This document shows, in pieces, positions 58,317 to 64,000 of a DNA stretch of 64,000 nucleotides. Made by a program: the position numbers and the translations under genes. The stretch is from Brassica napus (lineage: Eukaryota; Streptophyta; Magnoliopsida; Brassicales; Brassicaceae): assembly GCF_020379485.1 (NCBI RefSeq), contig NC_063447.1, forward strand, positions 54,983,452 to 55,047,451. The letters run 5' to 3'. The stretch's first letter is position 1, and every line of letters starts with the position of its first letter. The notes below the pieces were generated by a model that searched no databases, had not been told where the DNA came from, and was given only the letters and a program-made list of their open reading frames with translations.

Positions 58317-58621
58317 TATAATGCTATATATATATATGATACTTATGTTTTATTTTCTTATGATACGTTTTTCAAAATCGTTAGATTTGAATGGTTTTTG
58401 GATGTTTTTAACGTTTCAAAAATTAACAATGAAAATGATCTGTTTTTTGTTTGAAATGATAAACTCACTAAATCAGAAAAAACTATTTTTCAAAGTGCAA
58501 AAGAGAAAATACATTGCCTAAACTTTCCTAACAATTGGATTAGATAGAAGACCGGTAGGAGAGTAATCTACTGAAAGTGAAACTATATTGAATGATATTT
58601 GTTAGAAGAAAAATTTTGGAA

Positions 58622-59630
58622 CTAGGTTAGGATCTGCGACTTGCGCGGGATGAACATTATATATATAAATTATTTTAGGTATTATATGTTTTTACATACT
58701 ATGAAATAATAAATATATATTTAATAATTTAAAATGCAGTAACTGTTACATATATAATTAAATTGGTGCAAACATATAAATAAATTTTATTAATCCAAAC
58801 GATATTTTACTTTTTGATAGATATAAAATTAAATTTAAATAATATTAATAAATAAAGTATATTTTTAATATTAATGTCTATTAAATGATATTTTCTAATC
58901 ATATGATTTTTTTGATCATTTGTATATTTTATAGAAAAACATTAAATTACTAATTTTTTTCAGTGTGGATTAACAGTTTTAGTAATTTATAATTTAAAAA
59001 AAAAATTAAATTGTCAATGTTTGTTCAAAGCTTTTATCAAAATAAATTGTTCAAAGTAAAATTTTAAATTAAAATATTTATGTATTTTATATGGTATATA
59101 GTTTAATTTAAAATGATATATATATATATATATATATATCTTTTGATCTTAATAATTAATTAAATTAGACTTTTTACTTATATGATTTTGTAATCATTTG
59201 TATCTTGTCATAAAAAAATTTTAAACCATGGATCAAAAAATTTGAATATGAGAATTTTAACTATTTTATTAATTTATAATCATTTGTAAAAATTCAAAAT
59301 ATTACATATACAGAAAACCTAAATTTTATTATAAGGTTAATATGGTTTTTTAATTTATTTTAATAGTTTTAAATTAAACAAATATGATAAAATATACGCT
59401 AATTTTTATCAAATTTTTATTATTCAAAATTATTACTTGTCATATATACTTTAGCCACATTAGAAAATTTCTTTTTATTTAAGGAAATAATAATAAACAT
59501 TAATAATGAATTTATGGTTAGTTAATAAAAAAATTATTATACAATTAGATGGATCAACCTATTTCTCTAAGGATTTTAAGAATAATCTCAGTGATAAAGT
59601 TGTAATATTTTTTAATTAATATATAGGAGA
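58622..59630 (-). mobile_element. Nonautonomous Helitron (minus orientation)
   Basis: On the minus strand it starts TCTCCTATATTAATT after an A and ends CAGATCCTAACCTAG before a T. It is the same family as the preceding element, by shared stretches such as TGTTTGCACCAATTTAAT. No coding capacity. The 305-bp spacer between the pair holds a small open frame without coding character. Confidence 0.72.
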
Positions 59631-59779
59631 TATGTATTTTCTCGTTTGACTTAACAATATATTTAAAAATAATTCAGACATGGGTATTTCTGGTATTTGA
59701 ATTTTATGTAAGAACTAGAATTCTGATGAAGTATAGATATAAGATTTGACTGGATATTGCCTCCTCGATTACAATCTAG

Positions 59780-60340
59780 AGTGCATGTAGGTCTAGGCAT
59801 TTCATGTATCAGTTCGGATATTACCTGACCTATTTTCGGTTCGTGTAGTTTGGTTTGGTTCAGATAGTAAAATTAAGAACTGAAATATATCCAATTTTTT
59901 TTTGTTCTTATTTGGTTTCGGTTCCAGTTCATTCGGGTTAAATATCGAGTATTTTAGGTAAAATATTGAATAATTAAGATGATTCAGATAAAAATCTTGG
60001 ATATTTCTGATTATTTTGGATATTTTGGTTAAAAATATTCGGATACTTTCGGATAGTTCGGATACTTTATAATAATTTAGTCTTTTCAAATATTTTCAGG
60101 AATTTTTAATTGATTTTTAAATTTAAAATATATATTTAGTTATGTTATATCTATATATAATTAATATTTTTATATATTTACCCATTACATTTTTGGTTCG
60201 GTTCAATTATTTCGGATTTAGAAATATATGAACTATTTGGACATTTGAAGGTTTCGGTCTGGTTTCAGTTTCAGGTATTTTAGTTCGGTTCCGGTTCGGA
60301 TCTTTGGTTACTACGGTTTACTTGCCCATTCACTAAATAG
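59780..60340. repeat. Degenerate TTCGGTTCGG low-complexity element
   Basis: The stretch is built of CGGTTCGG / TCGGATATT wording with an AT-rich centre and an approximate inverted arrangement. Ends like TAGGTCTAGGCA (59790) and TGCCCATTCACT (60332) resemble hAT-type MITE termini. No target duplication was found. Confidence 0.4.
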
Positions 60341-60477
60341 TAAGTTAATTGGTTGGATTAGATCTGGTTTAAATCTGAGTAGGTATATGCTTGAACCTTT
60401 TCTTTTATTTTAAAAAGAGTAAATTTGTATATTATTATTTAATGTAAAACCTTTGTAAAAAAAGTAAATACATTTAT

Positions 60478-60830
60478 GTTTTTTTTTTAACGCTGATTTG
60501 TTATGATCTTACAATTATGATATGAGAATGATTACATAGACGATTCGACAACCGACAATACTACCTGACTTATGAAGACCTACGCTTAACTGCATCATCT
60601 GAGCCGTCCTATGAAGATCCATGCCTTGCCAGATTTACTTGTACCATGTTGAAGATCTCTTGTAAGCCTTTCTTTCGTAGTCTGCATAATTGTTTAATAA
60701 ATCGTTCTCTCCGGGACTTGAAATCTGGATTTTTTGTAATCTGCAATAAATTGCATAGTCTTGGATTCGAACCGTAGACCTGAGTGTAGAAACCTTTAAA
60801 CATTAACTAATATCCACAAATGCATTTATT
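60478..60830 (-). mobile_element. Possible tRNA-related SINE (minus strand)
   Basis: On the minus strand a B-box GGTTCGAATCC (60762-60772) lies near the start of a block of about 300 bp that is less AT-rich than its surroundings and ends GCGTTAAAAAAAAA (60479-60492). An internal repeat GACTTATGAAGACCTACG / GTCCTATGAAGATCCATG is seen. The family differs from the other SINEs here. The ends are uncertain. Confidence 0.4.
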
Positions 60831-60839
60831 TATGTTCGT

Positions 60840-63160
60840 ACACATTCTGCTCACACATGGCAAAGCTACATTGTCGAGTTGAGACACTGTTTAATCCCAG
60901 AGAGCCTCGACAGCCACGACTCCAATCAGAGCCATATATGAGTAACACTAATGTAAGATGAAGCAGATGTCCAAAACATTTTTTTTTATCAAAAAAATGT
61001 CTAAATTATATAACATAAAATGTCAAAGAAAGAGGCTCTTAGTGCTCAATTACAATCAGATCGTGGCCCAAAATTAACTAAGCTTTTAATTTCAATCAAT
61101 CTTTTTGGACCTATAAGTCAATAAGAAACATTAAAAAGTGTCATATTTTTTTCTATGCGCATATTATACACTTTTATTATTAGGAACTATACATTTATGA
61201 TGAATAAAAATAGGTATGTAGAGCCAAAACTATTGTGGTGTCAAGATTGAGGGAAAAATACAGACATCAAAGTAGGTAGGTACAAAAGGGGCTCCTCTTT
61301 TCTTATATAATGTGAGATCATGTTAACAAAAAACAAAACTTTGAAATGATTTGCTATGATTTGGTGACTCCTCTTTTCGTTTCTTGTTTTCCCAACTTCT
61401 TATTATATTAAAAATCTTTTATCATATGTATGATTAGCTTGTAAGTAGAAATCTGAATCAATGAAACCAGCGATTCCGTAAATTAAATAAATAGTTTACC
61501 AGATGTTCCTTTAAAACATTGAAGCATATCTTTCATATGGAATGTCATTAAGTAAAATAGTCACAACCATGATATCACAGTATGTACCAAAATATTGGAC
61601 TTTACTGATAATTTTGTGATATGGATCCACAGTTCATAACTTCTTACAGGTTTCATAATTGTATATACCTCACCTACAACTTCTTCACAAAACTATTTGT
61701 TTGTCTCTGTCAAAAGCAACTTTGAATAGTGTTTCAAATTAAATGTATTTGGACCAAAACTATAACAATAGAAAAAAGACTAAGATAAACAAAGATCATC
61801 GACACCTATTTCCATCATTACTTGGGATCTTGCTCTTTTTCACAAACTTTCTTTTTCTCTTTTCCGTTTTCTTTATGATTATTATTTTTATTTGATACAA
61901 TGCGGGTTATCTTCTCTCATTAACACTACTCCAATTATGAAGGTCCCATGTTTTATAATGCAAGTGTTGTTTCATAACTGATGAAATCAATTCAAAATGT
62001 ACAAATGGATCGTGACCTAACTAAATATAGATTTTAGTGGGTCCGATTTAATATATTAAATACTAATTCTGTCTCTTCCTTTTGTAAATTTTCCAGGGTC
62101 GGCTGAGATACATTATTGATCTATAGGTGCATGCAAAAAAAAATTTATAAAGTAAAAATTCACTCTTCAATACGTTAGACCGTCATTTATCTCCTTGAAC
62201 GGATCCAACTATCTAATTTCATGCTACACAGCTACACTCTTCGAGACTACAGTAATAGCAAATGACGCAGTTGATGACGCATTACCCCTGTTTTAGATCA
62301 TTTGTAAAAATAACTGAAAAACGTAAATTTAAATATTATTAAAATAATTTTAAATTATTTAACCACCGTATAAAATTTCAAAAAAAAAAAATCGTCACCT
62401 CTGTAATTTTGATGAAGAAAAATAATATTCTATATTTCTTTTAGAAAAGTTAATTATAGAAAGAAAAAAATTATATCCGAATTTTGAAAATAATTTATTT
62501 CTAAAAAGACCTCTTCCTTCTAAATATATCACCAAGCAAAATACAAATCTCGCATGCATCTAAAGCTGATTTGTCTCTCTTCATGCAACTCTTTATGCAT
62601 CATTTGAAAACCTACCCATAGAGAAACTCTAGTCTTGTTCCAAGCTGAAACAAAACCAAAATCGATGGAAAAAAAAATCAAAATCGATGGAGCCATGTCT
62701 CCAGTAGCTTGGTTCAACCAGATGATCATCACACACTTTATTTTACAGCAAAATCATGATTCGAGTTTTCCGTCCAAACTAGTATTAGATTAATATATTC
62801 AACAACAGGCAACAAAAACCCCAAACAAAGACTAAAGAGTCCATGGCTAAGGATAAAAATTGCCAGTACACATGATTTGACCATGGATAAAATACAAAAT
62901 TTAAACCACAAAGAGATACCAACTTTTTGTACTTAAAACAAATATATTTTCATAAAAAGTATTCATCAGATTCCACTTTGAAATCATATGATAATATATT
63001 GTAGTAGACCTAACAATGACCCTCCCAAAAAGAAGTACAAACGACGACAAAGAACTTTTCTCTTTTCTCCACAACACTTTGGTTTCACCTAACAATCTGA
63101 CTCTAGTCTTCAGCCACTAGATTGTGTCTACACTTGAAAAACTTTACCAGAAACACAGAG
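60840..63160. other. Intergenic region between the SINE-like block and RUS2
   Basis: No gene or RNA is recognised. The sequence is AT-rich with a few short open frames lacking coding character (for example 62529-62732, minus). The last 60 bp are probably the RUS2 3' UTR. Confidence 0.35.
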
Positions 63161-64000
63161 CTACCAAGCAAATCTTGTACCCGTGCCATCCAAAAATCTA
63201 TCGGTATACCATCCTTTAGCCTGCACTTGAGACAAAAACGGACCGAAGACATCGTTCATCTTGTCATAAGCGTCTTGCAATATCACATCATCAGGGTCAT
63301 TGTATATCTTTGTCATCGACTTGGCATACGCTGCAACTAACCACCCTCGAAACGCATCTTCACCGGTTGCATCGTGCTCCAAGACCATATCGGTCCATGA
63401 TTTGCCTTGGCTCAGTAGAAACTTCTCTTCTGCAAACACTTCTTTTAGTTTCTGCACCTGAGAAGGCTTCACAGCTTTATGCAGAGCCCTTCCTACTCTC
63501 ACGTTTCCTGCATCTTGGATTGGTCTCTCCGGGAACAGTAGGTTTTCTTGGAATTTTAGTTCAGGAGGTCTTGGGACTTTACCAGTCTGAAAATAAATGC
63601 CTTTGATATCATAAAAGATATTAACAAATTGTTAAGAGGATTGAACTAAAGGTGGTTATATATACCTTCAGAAAATTAGCCACGATCAAAGCTGTTCTCT
63701 GTGGATTCAGTGTGTTGATTGGGACTCCTCGCATCTGCTCTACCACACAGTACACATGTACAGCCGAAAGAATCGATCCAACCACCAACTGCAGATAACA
63801 GTGTATTCTAAAATAAGCGAGTTGCAAACAAAACAAATAGATACTAATAGATGAGCAGAAGAAGTTACCTTTCCTTCCATTGATGAACATATTGTGGAAG
63901 CAAGTTGAATCCCAGCTCCAATTCCAGCAACATTAAAAAGAGTAGAGATAGCTTCTCCTTTAGCAAAAATGTCACTGAGATTTCCTTCTTTGGCGAAAGA
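63161..64000 (-). CDS. RUS2: RUS2 (ROOT UV-B SENSITIVE 2, DUF647), 3' exons
   Basis: Partial gene running off the right edge. Exons on the minus strand are at least 63869-64000, then 63666-63788 and 63161-63586, with GT-AG borders and phase 0 joins. Visible protein: AKEGNLSDIFAKGEAISTLF, GIGAGIQLASTICSSMEG, SILSAVHVYCVVEQMRGVP, LNPQRTALIVANFLK, then the long C-terminal exon GKSWTDMVLEHDATGEDAFR and ending WYTDRFLDGTGTRFAW. This matches the C-terminal half of Arabidopsis RUS2 (WXR1), a DUF647 protein that works with RUS1 in UV-B sensing and auxin transport during early seedling growth. The hydrophobic segments are those of the DUF647 core. The position beyond MYB14 agrees with At2g31190. Confidence 0.94.

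Noticed and set aside
62529..63095. Two minus-strand open frames near RUS2
   Set aside because: AT-rich, no splice logic, no recognisable motif, and not in the position of any expected gene.

Overview
This is plant nuclear DNA, almost certainly from a Brassicaceae species. The evidence is GT-AG introns, plant-only gene families (ALOG, R2R3-MYB, RUS, FBA-type F-box, B3), a pol III 7SL gene with a plant USE/TATA promoter, and dense plant transposons (Athila, Copia, CACTA, PIF/Harbinger, Helitron, tRNA-SINE). The host genes from about 24 kb to the right edge look collinear with Arabidopsis thaliana chromosome 2 around At2g31140 to At2g31190. The order is an S26-type peptidase relic, a RHON1-like relic, LSH3, a cysteinyl-tRNA synthetase relic, MYB14 and RUS2. 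That synteny is from memory of the Arabidopsis map and needs a search to confirm.

Layout. 1-8282: right part of an Athila-type Ty3/gypsy element (pol, envelope-like ORF, 3' LTR) that abuts the 3' end of an unidentified broken gene (8283-8435). 9.1-20.6 kb: a tandem F-box cluster of three copies. The first has a +1 frameshift near its C-terminus, the middle one is a pseudogene split by a complete minus-strand Ty1/copia element (12472-17304), and the third is intact. A small B3-domain gene follows on the minus strand (20797-21417).

22.3-33.2 kb: a tRNA-SINE, a decayed peptidase gene, then a 7.8-kb CACTA transposon (24814-32626). The CACTA has matching termini, a 3-bp duplication (CTT), and two multi-exon genes, TNPD-like and TNPA-like, whose predicted splices keep both frames open. 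It looks potentially autonomous. Directly right of it, on the minus strand, is a 7SL SRP RNA gene.

33.5-47.5 kb: a RHON1-like relic with nested MITEs, a long AT-rich tract, a long foldback of about 1 kb (38.7-39.7 kb), a hAT-type foldback with a perfect 8-bp duplication, the LSH3 gene (42175-42828), a 40-bp SINE stub inside a 33-bp duplication, and a last-exon relic of a cysteinyl-tRNA synthetase.

47.6-64 kb: a 5.1-kb PIF/Harbinger element with both genes broken by a few point lesions, a hAT MITE, a SINE with a 15-bp duplication, MYB14 (three exons, minus strand) with a triplicated 109-bp repeat upstream, two Helitrons in opposite orientation, and the 3' exons of RUS2 running off the right edge.

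How it fits together: a small set of conserved developmental or housekeeping genes (LSH3, MYB14, RUS2, 7SL) has been spread apart by successive transposon insertions, while several neighbours have decayed. No prokaryotic features (operons, CRISPR, RBS) are present.
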